A stretch of DNA of 41,848 nucleotides, from positions 1 to 41,848 of the forward strand of contig JAQBYC010000032.1 in assembly GCA_027623205.1 (NCBI GenBank), given 5' to 3'. This stretch comes from Pseudomonadota bacterium (lineage in GTDB: Bacteria; Pseudomonadota; Alphaproteobacteria; GCA-2731375). The notes under the pieces are model-generated. The model was not told the origin of the DNA. It ran no database searches and saw only the letters and a list, made by a program, of their open reading frames with translations. Shown here in pieces: positions 7,141 through 15,272 of this stretch; within the stretch, counting starts at the first letter, position 1; every line of letters starts with the position of its first letter. The translations under genes were made by a program, and so were the position numbers.

Positions 7141-9690
7141 TTGAATTTTTTCTTGCTGGCCGTCACGCTGGCGAGCGCGACAAGTATCGGCGCGCTGGCT
7201 GTTGTCGTGCAAGGCTTGGCCTTCGGTTTCGTAAACGTTTCAATGTTGACTATTCTGCCGGCGTGTTTTTTCGGCGGTTTTGCGGCCTTGGTTATCTCGT
7301 ACTTGATCGTCAGGAACCGCGAAAACCTGCTGAAGCGCCTGCACGTCGAAACGACCATTTCCACAAAATTACGCGAAGAAATCGAGGAACGCGCGCGCGT
7401 TGATCTGGCCTTGAAGGCGAGCGAGCAGAGCTACCGACGCATTTTGGACAACATGCTGGATACCTACTACCGATCCGATTTGGACGGCCAGATCGTGATG
7501 GTCTCCGCCGCCGTATCCGGTCTTCTAGGCTATGATGTAAGCGAGCTTATCGGCACACAGGTTTCTGAGCTTTATGCCGATCCAAGCAGTCGTGGCGAGT
7601 TCCGCCGGCGGCTTGAGGAAAATGGCGAGAAGGTCGAGCAATTCGAATTCGCCGTGCGGCGCAAGGATGGCAACGAGATCCTGGTTTCAAGCAACGGTCA
7701 GTATTATCGGGACGAGGACGGTAGGATCGCCGGCATCGAAGGAACCGTCCGCGACATCACCGCGCGCAGGCAGGCCGAGGATATCCTGCGGGACCGGGAG
7801 GAGCGGCTGGTCGAGGCCCAGCGTATCGCACGGATCGGGTCGTGGGAGTTGAACCTGACGAACGATGTCCTAACCTGGTCCGACGAAGTCTACCGGTTAT
7901 TGGAAGTCGATCCGAAATCTTTCACCGCCTCCAACAATGCCTTCCTGGAAGCCGTCCACCCCGACGACCGGGAAATGGTCGATAAAGCCCACACGGCCTC
8001 GCTCGCCAACCGGTCCCCTTATGAGATTACCCACCGCTTCCGAATGAAGGACGGCCGCATCAAATGGGTGCAGGCGCGCTACGAGATGGATTTTGACGGG
8101 GACGGCAAGCCGTTAAGATCACGCGGTACGGTGCAGGACATCACCGAGAGCATACTGGCCGAGCGGGCGGTACGGACCCGGGACGCCTGGCTGCGGGCGA
8201 TCCTGGACAATGCGCCGATCGAAATCATCCTCAAGGACCTTGATGGCCGGATCCTTGCCGTTGGCCGCAATGTGTCGGAAATCCTGGGCCTTGAAAGTGA
8301 CAACCTGATTGGCCGCACCACCGCCGAATTTCTGCCCCGCCATATCGCAGACATGGATCTGGACGCCGATCGCAAAGTCGTGGCAACCGGCGAACCATTG
8401 CAGCAGGAGATCAGCGAAGAAATCAATGGTGTCATGCATCACTCGCTGAACGCGAAATTCCCTTTGCGGGACGACGACGGGAACATCACCGGCATCTGCA
8501 GCATGACCAGCGACATCACGGAAATGAAACAAGCGGAGGAACAACTGCGCCAGGCCCAGAAAATGGAGATGATCGGTCAACTCACGGGCGGTGTGGCCCA
8601 TGATTTCAACAACTTGCTGGCCGCCATCATCGGCAATCTTGATCTGATAGAAGAGGACAGCATTCCCGCTGAGTTTGACCGGGAAAGCATCTCCACCGCC
8701 CTTCGCGCGGCGCTTAGAGGCGCGGAACTGACCCACCGCCTATTTGCCTTCTCGCGGCAACAGGAACTGGATGCCAAGACAACCCAGATCAACCAGATGC
8801 TGCCGCACTTCAGCCAACTGGCCCAGCGCACCATCGGCGGGAATATCACCATCGAGATGAAACTGGCGGCCGATCTGTGGCCCACCATGGTCGATTCCGG
8901 ACAGCTGGAGAATGCCCTTCTGAACCTCGCTATCAACGCCCGCGATGCCATGCCCGATGGCGGGCTGTTGGTCATTGAAACCGCCAACAAGGTTCTGGAT
9001 CAGGACGACACCGCGAGATACGAGGATCTGGCGCCCGGCGACTATGTGATGATCGCCGTCAGCGACAACGGTACCGGGATGCGGGCGGAAGTGCGGGAGC
9101 GGGTATTCGAGCCATTTTTTACGACCAAGCCAGTCGGTCAGGGCAGCGGCCTGGGTCTGAGCATGGTCTTTGGCTTCGCCAAGCAATCGGGCGGCCACGT
9201 CTCCATTTACAGTGAGGTGGGAGACGGCACGACGGTCAGGATTTATTTACCCAGGGAACAACGGGCGGCTACTGCCGAAAGCATCGACGATCCATCGCAC
9301 AAGGACCGTCCGACGGGCGATGAAACGATCATGGTGGTCGAGGACGACAAGGCTGTCCGGGATTATCTCGTAATCGTGCTCCGCCGGCTTGGCTATACCG
9401 TGCTGGAAGCCGAAGACGGGCCGGCGGCATTGGAGGTCATGGCGGCTGCAAGCGGCATCGATCTGCTGTTGACCGATGTGATCCTGCCCAGGGGCATGAG
9501 CGGCCGCGATGTTGCGATCGCCTTCCGCAAACGTTATCCAGCGGCGGGCGTGTTGAATTCATCGGGCTACACCCGGGAAATTCTCAATCGCCGCGGCCAA
9601 CTGGAACAAGGCGTGGTGCTTATGAACAAACCGTATCAGACCCCAGCCCTGGCCCAGCGGGTGCGGGAGGTCCTGGATGACCACGTATGA
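7081..9690 (+). CDS. membrane PAS-domain hybrid histidine kinase
   Basis: This 869-residue sensor kinase has two N-terminal hydrophobic segments (about 22-46 and 53-77) with a short periplasmic link, then a coiled stretch. Three PAS domains follow (about 115-230, 240-360 and 365-485). The dimerisation/phosphoacceptor domain has His507 in GGVAHDFNN, the ATPase domain shows SDNGTGM and GSGLGLSM, and a C-terminal receiver has phosphoacceptor Asp799 (LLTDVILP) and the conserved Lys in MNKPYQ. It should autophosphorylate and pass phosphate to its own receiver. A response regulator follows within about 50 bp and is a likely partner. The start may be 7081 or 7111, since the first 30 bp are duplicated. 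The signal it senses is unknown. Confidence 0.92.
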   Translation: MPEMRSFNTRMPEMRSFNARLNFFLLAVTLASATSIGALAVVVQGLAFGFVNVSMLTILPACFFGGFAALVISYLIVRNRENLLKRLHVETTISTKLREEIEERARVDLALKASEQSYRRILDNMLDTYYRSDLDGQIVMVSAAVSGLLGYDVSELIGTQVSELYADPSSRGEFRRRLEENGEKVEQFEFAVRRKDGNEILVSSNGQYYRDEDGRIAGIEGTVRDITARRQAEDILRDREERLVEAQRIARIGSWELNLTNDVLTWSDEVYRLLEVDPKSFTASNNAFLEAVHPDDREMVDKAHTASLANRSPYEITHRFRMKDGRIKWVQARYEMDFDGDGKPLRSRGTVQDITESILAERAVRTRDAWLRAILDNAPIEIILKDLDGRILAVGRNVSEILGLESDNLIGRTTAEFLPRHIADMDLDADRKVVATGEPLQQEISEEINGVMHHSLNAKFPLRDDDGNITGICSMTSDITEMKQAEEQLRQAQKMEMIGQLTGGVAHDFNNLLAAIIGNLDLIEEDSIPAEFDRESISTALRAALRGAELTHRLFAFSRQQELDAKTTQINQMLPHFSQLAQRTIGGNITIEMKLAADLWPTMVDSGQLENALLNLAINARDAMPDGGLLVIETANKVLDQDDTARYEDLAPGDYVMIAVSDNGTGMRAEVRERVFEPFFTTKPVGQGSGLGLSMVFGFAKQSGGHVSIYSEVGDGTTVRIYLPREQRAATAESIDDPSHKDRPTGDETIMVVEDDKAVRDYLVIVLRRLGYTVLEAEDGPAALEVMAAASGIDLLLTDVILPRGMSGRDVAIAFRKRYPAAGVLNSSGYTREILNRRGQLEQGVVLMNKPYQTPALAQRVREVLDDHV

Positions 9691-9744
9691 TGGTTGTAGT
9701 ATATTCTTGCCGGGCATGCCGCTATGGGCGACGGACAAATAGAA

Positions 9745-10110
9745 ATGCGGGTTCTGATTATTGATGACGACAATCTGGTGCGTGCCACGCTTGCCCGCAC
9801 GCTGTTGCAGGCGGGCCATGAAGTGATTGAGGCCGCTAACGGTAACGAGGGCCTGCTGAAATTCGACGGTAGGACCATCGATCTGGTGATCACCGATATC
9901 CTGATGCCGGAAAAGGAGGGGCTGGAAACAATCCGTGAATTGCGCCGGTCCAATGCCGAGGTGAAGATCATCGCGATTTCCGGCGGCGACCGTGTCAACA
10001 ACCTGAGTTATCTTAGCATGGCCGCGGCGTTCGGTGCTGATGATACCCTGGCCAAACCCTATCGGCTGGCGGATTTGTTGGCCAAGATCGATGCCGTCAT
10101 GAAGGTCTGA
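9745..10110 (+). CDS. single-domain response regulator
   Basis: This protein of about 121 residues consists of one CheY-like receiver domain. It has the acidic pair in IIDDDN, the phosphoacceptor Asp in LVITDILMP, and the conserved Lys in LAKPYRL. There is no output domain, so it probably acts as a phosphorelay shuttle or by protein binding. It follows the hybrid kinase closely on the same strand. The ATG at 9745 gives the usual family N-terminus (MRVLIIDDD) directly at the first beta strand; an upstream in-frame ATG at 9724 would add seven residues. Confidence 0.88.
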   Translation: MRVLIIDDDNLVRATLARTLLQAGHEVIEAANGNEGLLKFDGRTIDLVITDILMPEKEGLETIRELRRSNAEVKIIAISGGDRVNNLSYLSMAAAFGADDTLAKPYRLADLLAKIDAVMKV

Positions 10111-10302
10111 ACGCGCCCTGACAGGCAAACCAGAATTCTGGACGAGAGGGTTCCCATCACTGCAGCCTGGCATTGACAGCGGCCGCGGCAATGAACTGAT
10201 ATTCAGTCACTACACGATGTGATCGCGATAATGTCATTACCGCGCGGCCTTTAATTCGTTCAAATTGAGGCTTCGAAATTTGCCATATCGGGATCGAAAA
10301 CA

Positions 10303-10749
10303 ATGACGCGGACCTTGATGAGAGTCATGATGGCAGGATTATTCTGTCTTGCGGCTACCTCGCATGTATCGACCGCCGCGGCGGCGATGGCGGCGAAACG
10401 TATCAACGTGACCGGAGAGGTCGTCGATACCTGATGCTATGTGACCGAGATCATGTACGCCCTGGGCACCGCCCATCATCAATGCGCCGTATGGTGTGCG
10501 GCGGGCGGGATACCGGTCAGTATTCTTGGCGACGACGGCAAGGTCTATGTCGTCCTCAAACTTGAAGACGACGGCACCAACGTCGCCAATCCCACCATCC
10601 TTAAAATCCAGACCCACAAAGTCACGGTCAATGGCGACCTTTTCGAGCGTGACGGCGTCAATTATCTATTTGTCACCCAGGTGGCCGATGACCAAGGCAT
10701 CATCAACCTGACCCATGCCGAAAACGGCATTCAGCCGTTTGGAGAATAA
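10303..10749 (+). CDS. exported three-Cys protein with in-frame UGA (candidate selenoprotein or UGA-interrupted gene)
   Basis: The frame starting at ATG 10303 encodes a signal peptide (MRVMMAGLFCLAATS... ending in an Ala-rich cleavage region near 28). After GEVVDT it meets TGA (10432-10434) followed by TGC, then continues 104 codons to TAA. With UGA read as a residue the protein is 148 aa: U44, C45, C61 and C65 (CAVWC). The part after the TGA is clearly protein-like and parallels the next gene (VVDxxC, then CxxxC, then LxDDGxxxxVxK). It lies 2 bp before that gene and upstream of SCO1. Possible readings are selenocysteine, a TGG-to-TGA nonsense mutation of an aromatic position, or readthrough. 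From memory, relatives carry a variable, often aromatic residue before the Cys, so Sec is not certain. Downstream hairpins are not ideal SECIS matches. Confidence 0.6.
10438..10475 (+). promoter_or_regulatory. hairpins downstream of the UGA at 10432 (weak SECIS candidates)
   Basis: Two small hairpins follow the UGA. TATGTGA/TCATGTA (10438-10457, two G-U pairs, loop CCGAGA) puts its loop only 10 nt after the UGA. TGGGC/GCCCA (10463-10475, loop ACC) puts its loop 28 nt after the UGA, within the usual 16-37 range, but the loop lacks an early G. Neither is a textbook bacterial SECIS. Confidence 0.2.
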
Positions 10750-10751
10750 CC

Positions 10752-11270
10752 ATGAAAGCCATTGCAATAATCGTCGCGGTTGCCGTTTGGGCGTTCACCC
10801 CGGCCGCCTTCGCGGCCGAGGAATGGGGAATTGATGGCGAGGAAAAGGCCCGCTTCGAGGCCAAGGTCGTTGATATTGCGTGCGAACTGTCAGGCAATTG
10901 CCCCGCCAATTGCGGCAACGGCAAGCGTCAGCTTGGCCTGCTTCGGGATGACGGGAGCCTTTTGCTGGTGGCCAAGAATTTCGATAATTTCGCCGGCGCC
11001 GCGGCCGATCTCATTGGCTTCTTCGGCAAGCGAATCGTCGCCGACGGGCTTTTGATCAAGACCCCGAAAATGGCTCTTTTCGCGTTGCAGTTCAAACGCC
11101 TGGCGCCGGATGGGAAATGGAGTCGTGCCAATCAGTTCACCAAGGACTGGTCAAAGGCCAACGGCGGCAAAAACGCGGCACAATGGTTCCGCCAAGACGC
11201 CCGCGTCAAGACCGAGATCGCGGCCAGCGGCGTATTCGGCATCCCGGGCCTTAAACCCGATAAAGAGTGA
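10752..11270 (+). CDS. secreted three-Cys protein, paralogue of the preceding gene
   Basis: This 172-residue protein has a clear signal peptide (AIIVAVAVWAFTPAAFA, cleaved near 21). The mature part shows VVDIAC (C44) then CPANC (C50, C54), followed by LLRDDGSLLLVAK and a KRIVADGLL strand. This matches the order VVDxxC, CxxxC, LxDDG, K-V-x-x-G-x-L of the UGA-containing gene just upstream, so the two look like tandem diverged paralogues; here the position before the first Cys is Ala. The family is not one I can name. The three conserved cysteines and the SCO1 gene 13 bp downstream suggest periplasmic copper or thiol chemistry, by inference only. Spacing to the upstream stop is 2 bp, so it is in one operon. 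Confidence 0.75.
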   Translation: MKAIAIIVAVAVWAFTPAAFAAEEWGIDGEEKARFEAKVVDIACELSGNCPANCGNGKRQLGLLRDDGSLLLVAKNFDNFAGAAADLIGFFGKRIVADGLLIKTPKMALFALQFKRLAPDGKWSRANQFTKDWSKANGGKNAAQWFRQDARVKTEIAASGVFGIPGLKPDKE

Positions 11271-11283
11271 CCCGCTTGCCGTG

Positions 11284-11949
11284 ATGGCTGTTGAAACCAA
11301 CCTGTTTCTTGGACCATTGTCAATATACCGCAACGCCGTCGGGCGTACCGTTATTGCCCTGGCCTTTTTGGCGGCCGTGGCAATGTCGGCGCCGTCGGAA
11401 GCCCATGGACCAGCGCCCGACGTCCCACCGCCGCCGCCGAATATGGCCGCCCTTTTCGGCGGTCCGTTCTCGCTGATCGACCATGATGGTTCGCCACGGA
11501 CGGATCGGGATTATTCCGGCAGGTTCCTACTGATCAGTTTCGGCTACACTCACTGCCCTGATATCTGCCCCCTGGATCTATCGACCATGGCCGCGGCGCT
11601 GGAACTGCTGGGACCGACCGGTGAACCGGTACAGCCCATTTTCATCACCATCGATCCGGCACGCGACAAACCGGCGGTGCTGAAGGAATATGTCCTCAAT
11701 TTCCACCCGCGCCTGATCGGTTTGAGCGGATCCGAGAGGCAAATCAGCCGCGTGGCGAAAGCCTACCGCGTGCACCGCAGCAAGATCATCGTTGAAGACG
11801 CCCCACCGGGGAATTACCTGGCCAACCACTCATCATTGACCTATTTGATGGGCCGGAATGGAGACTTCGTGACCATGTTTCCCCACGGCACGGCACCGCG
11901 ATTTATGGCCGACGCCATCCGCCGTCATATACTCAGGCTAACGCCTTGA
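11284..11949 (+). CDS. SCO1/SenC family copper chaperone / thiol-disulfide protein
   Basis: This 221-residue protein has an N-terminal hydrophobic anchor (VIALAFLAAVAM, residues 23-34) and a periplasmic thioredoxin fold. The copper-binding CxxxC is C91/C95 in THCPDICPLDL, and the third ligand His182 is in NHSSLTYLMG. SCO proteins deliver copper to, or reduce thiols of, the CuA site of cytochrome oxidase. The neighbours here are the two three-Cys secreted proteins rather than oxidase genes, suggesting a variant role. The ATG at 11284 was chosen because it leaves a normal anchor; a GTG lies just before it. Its 3' end overlaps the convergent peroxiredoxin-like gene by 17 bp. Confidence 0.92.
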   Translation: MAVETNLFLGPLSIYRNAVGRTVIALAFLAAVAMSAPSEAHGPAPDVPPPPPNMAALFGGPFSLIDHDGSPRTDRDYSGRFLLISFGYTHCPDICPLDLSTMAAALELLGPTGEPVQPIFITIDPARDKPAVLKEYVLNFHPRLIGLSGSERQISRVAKAYRVHRSKIIVEDAPPGNYLANHSSLTYLMGRNGDFVTMFPHGTAPRFMADAIRRHILRLTP

Positions 11950-12580
11950 GATCAGCAATGGTTTTGCCGGGTTCGGGCCGCTGCGTGTAATCCACTTCGA
12001 TATCGGCGGCTTTGATCAAACCGCCCTGATCAACCACCAACCGCGCCGGGATCGCTAAAGTCCAGCTGTCGTCGCCGTTATATTTGGGCAGATCTATGCC
12101 GAAGCCGTCATAGACCAGTTGCAGCGCCGGCGGCACCTGGAACCGCAGCCCCAGTTGCGCGGCATAGGCATTGCCGGCATCCATCACCAGATGGTAGTTC
12201 AGCGCGTGTTTCTTGATCATGGTTCGGCTGTGTTCGGCCAACTGCGGCGTTATGGCCACTAAAGTCGCGCCCATATCTTCCAGTTCGCCAAGAGCCTTCT
12301 GCAAAGCATACAGCTCTGCGTTACAATAGGGTCACCAGGTACCCCGGAAGAAGGTCAAAACCAGCGGTCCGCGCGCCAAAAGATCGCCTGACCGCACCGC
12401 GGTTCCCTCGACATTCGGCAACGCAAAATCTGGCAATTGGTCGCCCACCTTGACGACGCTGTCCAATATGCCCGATGCGCGCAAAGCGGTTGTCGCGGCC
12501 CCCATGATTGCCCGCTTCTCCTCCGGTATCCGGGTTGCGGCACCGGCGCGAATAGCGTCGAGTTGTTCAGCCAATGACAT
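11933..12580 (-). CDS. peroxiredoxin-like AhpC/TSA selenoprotein (WUPYC motif, in-frame UGA)
   Basis: Read through one TGA (complement of 12332-12334), this is a 215-residue thioredoxin-fold protein of the AhpC/TSA-like family. VGDQLPDFALPNVEG is at about 45-59, then FFRGTW-U83-PYC86-NAEL. The UGA falls exactly on the first Cys of the family's usual WCPYC motif, and the frame on both sides is the same and typical of the family, so selenocysteine is the best reading. A hairpin just downstream fits a bacterial SECIS. The start ATG at 12580 has AGGAGAG about 5 nt upstream and gives MSLAEQLDAI. It likely reduces peroxides or disulfides. It is the last gene after the thiolase and hydroxyacid dehydrogenase genes and overlaps SCO1 tail to tail. 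Treating the UGA as a stop would give an 82-residue fragment lacking both redox residues. Confidence 0.87.
12301..12319 (-). promoter_or_regulatory. candidate bacterial SECIS element
   Basis: On the mRNA, UGA is followed by 12 nt, then GCAGAGC, loop UGUAU, and GCUUUGC. The stem has 7 bp with one G-U pair. The apical loop starts 19 nt after the UGA and has G at its second position. This meets the published bacterial SECIS pattern (loop 16-37 nt from UGA, small loop with G in its first two bases). Confidence 0.7.
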
Positions 12581-12714
12581 ATATCTCTCCTGCGCAAACG
12601 TCGGCGGTCGCATGCGACCAGACCTTCCGACAATGTCCTTATCCATAGCAAGTTTCGCATTATGGGCGCGGCCAAGCACCTGGTCCAGGGATGTTGTACC
12701 GATGGTCCTTGATA

Positions 12715-13872
12715 TTATGCCAGGGTGCGAAGATACTGCGGCCCCAGATCGCCCGCCTTGGCGCAACCCAACAGCATCATGTCACGGCGGATCTCGCCCT
12801 GCAAAATTTCCATGGCCCGTTCCACCCCGGCCCGGCCGCCGGCGCCAAGGCCGTAGAGATAGGGCCGGCCCGCCATGCAGGCAGTGGCGCCAAGCGAGAG
12901 CGCCTTCAAGACATCCGTGCCCCGGCGCACGCCGCCGTCCAGGATCACCTGGGCCCGGCCGTCGACCGCAGCGACGATTTCAGGCAATACATCGATCGGG
13001 GCCGGCGCATGATCCAACTGCCGGCCACCGTGGTTGGAGACGATAATGGCGTCAAAGCCCATCTCGGCAGCGCGGCTGGCGTCCTCGGCCCGCAACACCC
13101 CTTTGATGGCTAACGGCCCGCCCCATTGTTCCTTCATCTGCGCCGCGTCCTCCCAGCTAACCGTCTTGTCCAATTGCTCTTCCGTATAGCGGGCGAGATC
13201 AGCGGTAGAGGTGTTCCCCTCGACCCGGTCGGCCAAATTCGCTAGGGTCGGAGTGGGGTTGCGGATGGCGTGATACAGCCAGGCCGGTTTGCGCAGCATG
13301 TCCAGGACCATCGGCAGGGTCGGTTTGAGCGGCATGGCCAGGCCGTTGCGCACATCGCGCTCCCGGTTACCGGTGATCGGCACATCGACGGTCAGGCACA
13401 GGGCGCTGAAACCGCTGTTCCTGCACCGCGCGATAAAATCCCGAACGATGGCCCGGTCCTTCCAGACATAGATTTGAAACCATTTTGGCCCGCCGGACAA
13501 ATTGCCCACGCCTTCTATGGAAGTGGAGGAAGCGGACGACAGCGTATAGGGGATATCATGCGCGCCAGCGGCGGCGGCCAGACTTTCTTCCCCCGTATGG
13601 TGGAATAATTCTGGCAACCCAGTAGGCGAAACGATCAGAGGCGCGGCGATCTTGCAGCCCATTACCTCCGTGCTGATATCGATCTCGGAGACATCCACGA
13701 AATTGTGCGGCACCAGTTGATAGCGTTCAAAACCGCTGCTGCTGCGCCGTAGCGTCACTTCGTCCTCGGCCCCGCCATCGATGAAATCGAATAACAGTTT
13801 CGGCACCTTGCGCGCGGCAAGGCTGCGCAGGTCGTCGATGTTATGGCATTGGGCGACCGTCCTGGCTGTCAT
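12715..13872 (-). CDS. FMN-dependent alpha-hydroxy-acid dehydrogenase (LldD-like)
   Basis: This 385-residue TIM-barrel flavoprotein oxidises an L-2-hydroxyacid such as lactate, passing electrons to oxygen or the quinone pool. FMN-binding and catalytic signatures are visible: FDFIDGGAEDE near residue 30, SPTGLPELFH near 82, the KGVLRAEDA lysine region, the catalytic His/Arg segment SNHGGRQLDHAPA, and the phosphate-binding DGGVRRGTD followed by GRPYLYGL. Its ATG lies 3 bp after the thiolase stop, so the two are co-transcribed, with the Sec-peroxiredoxin 134 bp further down. The exact substrate (lactate, mandelate, glycolate) is not decidable. Confidence 0.92.
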   Translation of the reverse strand: MTARTVAQCHNIDDLRSLAARKVPKLLFDFIDGGAEDEVTLRRSSSGFERYQLVPHNFVDVSEIDISTEVMGCKIAAPLIVSPTGLPELFHHTGEESLAAAAGAHDIPYTLSSASSTSIEGVGNLSGGPKWFQIYVWKDRAIVRDFIARCRNSGFSALCLTVDVPITGNRERDVRNGLAMPLKPTLPMVLDMLRKPAWLYHAIRNPTPTLANLADRVEGNTSTADLARYTEEQLDKTVSWEDAAQMKEQWGGPLAIKGVLRAEDASRAAEMGFDAIIVSNHGGRQLDHAPAPIDVLPEIVAAVDGRAQVILDGGVRRGTDVLKALSLGATACMAGRPYLYGLGAGGRAGVERAMEILQGEIRRDMMLLGCAKAGDLGPQYLRTLA

Positions 13873-13875
13873 GTC

Positions 13876-15129
13876 CTAGGTATCCTTCTCTAAAATGGTG
13901 ATGCAGGCGGCGGCTTCTTCCATGCCCATGACGCCACCGCCATTCTCGGCCAGGGCCAACCGCGCGCCCGCGACCTGACGGGCGCCGGCCTCGCCCCGCA
14001 ACTGGACGGTCAATTCATGGATCATGGATAGCCCGGTGGCGCCCACGGGATGCCCCTTGGAGACCAGCCCCCCAGACGTGTTTACCGGAATTTTGCCATC
14101 CAGCATGGTATGGCCGTCACCGATAAATTTGCCGCCTTCCCCGATCCCGCAAAAACCCATCATCTCGACCTGGTAAATTTCGCAGAACGAGGTGGCGTCA
14201 TGGACTTCCGCGACATCAATGTCAGCCGGAGTCACGCCGGCCATGGCATAGGCCTTGTCGGCTGCAATCTTGGTCAGGCCCGGCTCCTCCAGGCTGCGGT
14301 ATTTGCCGCCCGACAGGGCCGAGGCCTTGACCTTTACCGCCCGACCTTGCACCTTGCCGGGCAAATTGCGCAGATAGTCCTCGGAACACAGGATGGCAGC
14401 GGCGGCACCGTCACCGACGGGTGCACACATGGCGCGTGTTAAAGGATGGCTGACTTCCCGGTCCGCCAGCACCTCGTCCACGGACATTTCAAACTGATAC
14501 TGGGCCAGCGGGTTGAGGGCGCCATTGTTATGATTCTTGGCCGCGCCGGTCGCGATCTGTTCCCGGGTCGTACCCCATTTCCGCATATGGTGGCTGGCCT
14601 GCATGGCATAGGTATCCATGAAGATGGTCCGGCCCGGCCCGGTCTCGAACGGCTTGCCGGCCGCCTCGCCTTGTTGGCGATAATGCGCCTGCCATTCCTG
14701 GGGGTCCAACTGGTCAACGCCACCGGCGAACAGTTCCATGGTCCGGGCCGGATCGCCGGGCACGTAAGTTTTTTCAACACCCATGGCCAGGGCCAGATGA
14801 GACTGGCCCGAAAGGATATCCTTCCAGGCCCCGTTCATGGCAACAGCAGATGTGGCGCAGGCATCTTCAACGTTGACCGTGGGTACGCGTTCCGGAAACA
14901 GGCCTTCACGCACCAAGGGCGTGAAACAGACCTGGCCGCGAATGCAGGATTGGCCCCAGGTGCCCAGGCCGCAATTGCCGAAGTAGGTGATTTCGATATC
15001 CGCGCCATTTTCCAGTCCACTGTCGCCCAGAACGCCCAGATAGGCTTCGCGGGTCAGGTCCTTGAAGCTTTTGTCGGGCCATTTCTGAAAACGGGTGGAA
15101 TAACTGCCTATGATATAGACGTCCGCCAT
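13876..15129 (-). CDS. thiolase family protein (acetyl-CoA acetyltransferase / SCP-x type)
   Basis: This 417-residue thiolase-fold enzyme carries the nucleophilic cysteine in VEDACATSAVA (near residue 90), the HDATSFCE segment near 305, and the glycine-rich C-terminal NTSGGLVSKGHPVGATG with its catalytic His. This set is typical of the lipid-transfer/SCP-x-like thiolase branch, which cleaves or condenses acyl-CoA thioesters. The ATG at 15129 has GGAGG about 8 nt upstream. It heads the minus-strand operon with the FMN hydroxyacid dehydrogenase. A divergent EamA-exonuclease gene starts 143 bp away, so the space between must hold both promoters. Confidence 0.9.
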   Translation of the reverse strand: MADVYIIGSYSTRFQKWPDKSFKDLTREAYLGVLGDSGLENGADIEITYFGNCGLGTWGQSCIRGQVCFTPLVREGLFPERVPTVNVEDACATSAVAMNGAWKDILSGQSHLALAMGVEKTYVPGDPARTMELFAGGVDQLDPQEWQAHYRQQGEAAGKPFETGPGRTIFMDTYAMQASHHMRKWGTTREQIATGAAKNHNNGALNPLAQYQFEMSVDEVLADREVSHPLTRAMCAPVGDGAAAAILCSEDYLRNLPGKVQGRAVKVKASALSGGKYRSLEEPGLTKIAADKAYAMAGVTPADIDVAEVHDATSFCEIYQVEMMGFCGIGEGGKFIGDGHTMLDGKIPVNTSGGLVSKGHPVGATGLSMIHELTVQLRGEAGARQVAGARLALAENGGGVMGMEEAAACITILEKDT

Positions 15130-15272
15130 TGCATCATCCTCCAGCTGGGTTTGGCGTCAATGATAGGCGCTGGTCTGGTTTCTGTCGCCTGGGGGATGAG
15201 AGAAAATGCCTCTGCCTTTTCCCTGGCTTGTGTTTCAATCGCCGGGCTTGTTACTGCAAATGGAATAGGTAA

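Noticed and set aside
10229-10239. TAATG-T-CATTA inverted repeat upstream of the UGA cassette
   Set aside because: Too short to claim an operator; 5-bp inverted repeats are expected by chance.
10432-12334. Genetic code change with TGA as Trp as the explanation for the in-frame UGAs
   Set aside because: Many genes here end normally at TGA (for example the FAD/Fe-S gene, the kinase, the response regulator and SCO1) and Trp is encoded by TGG throughout.
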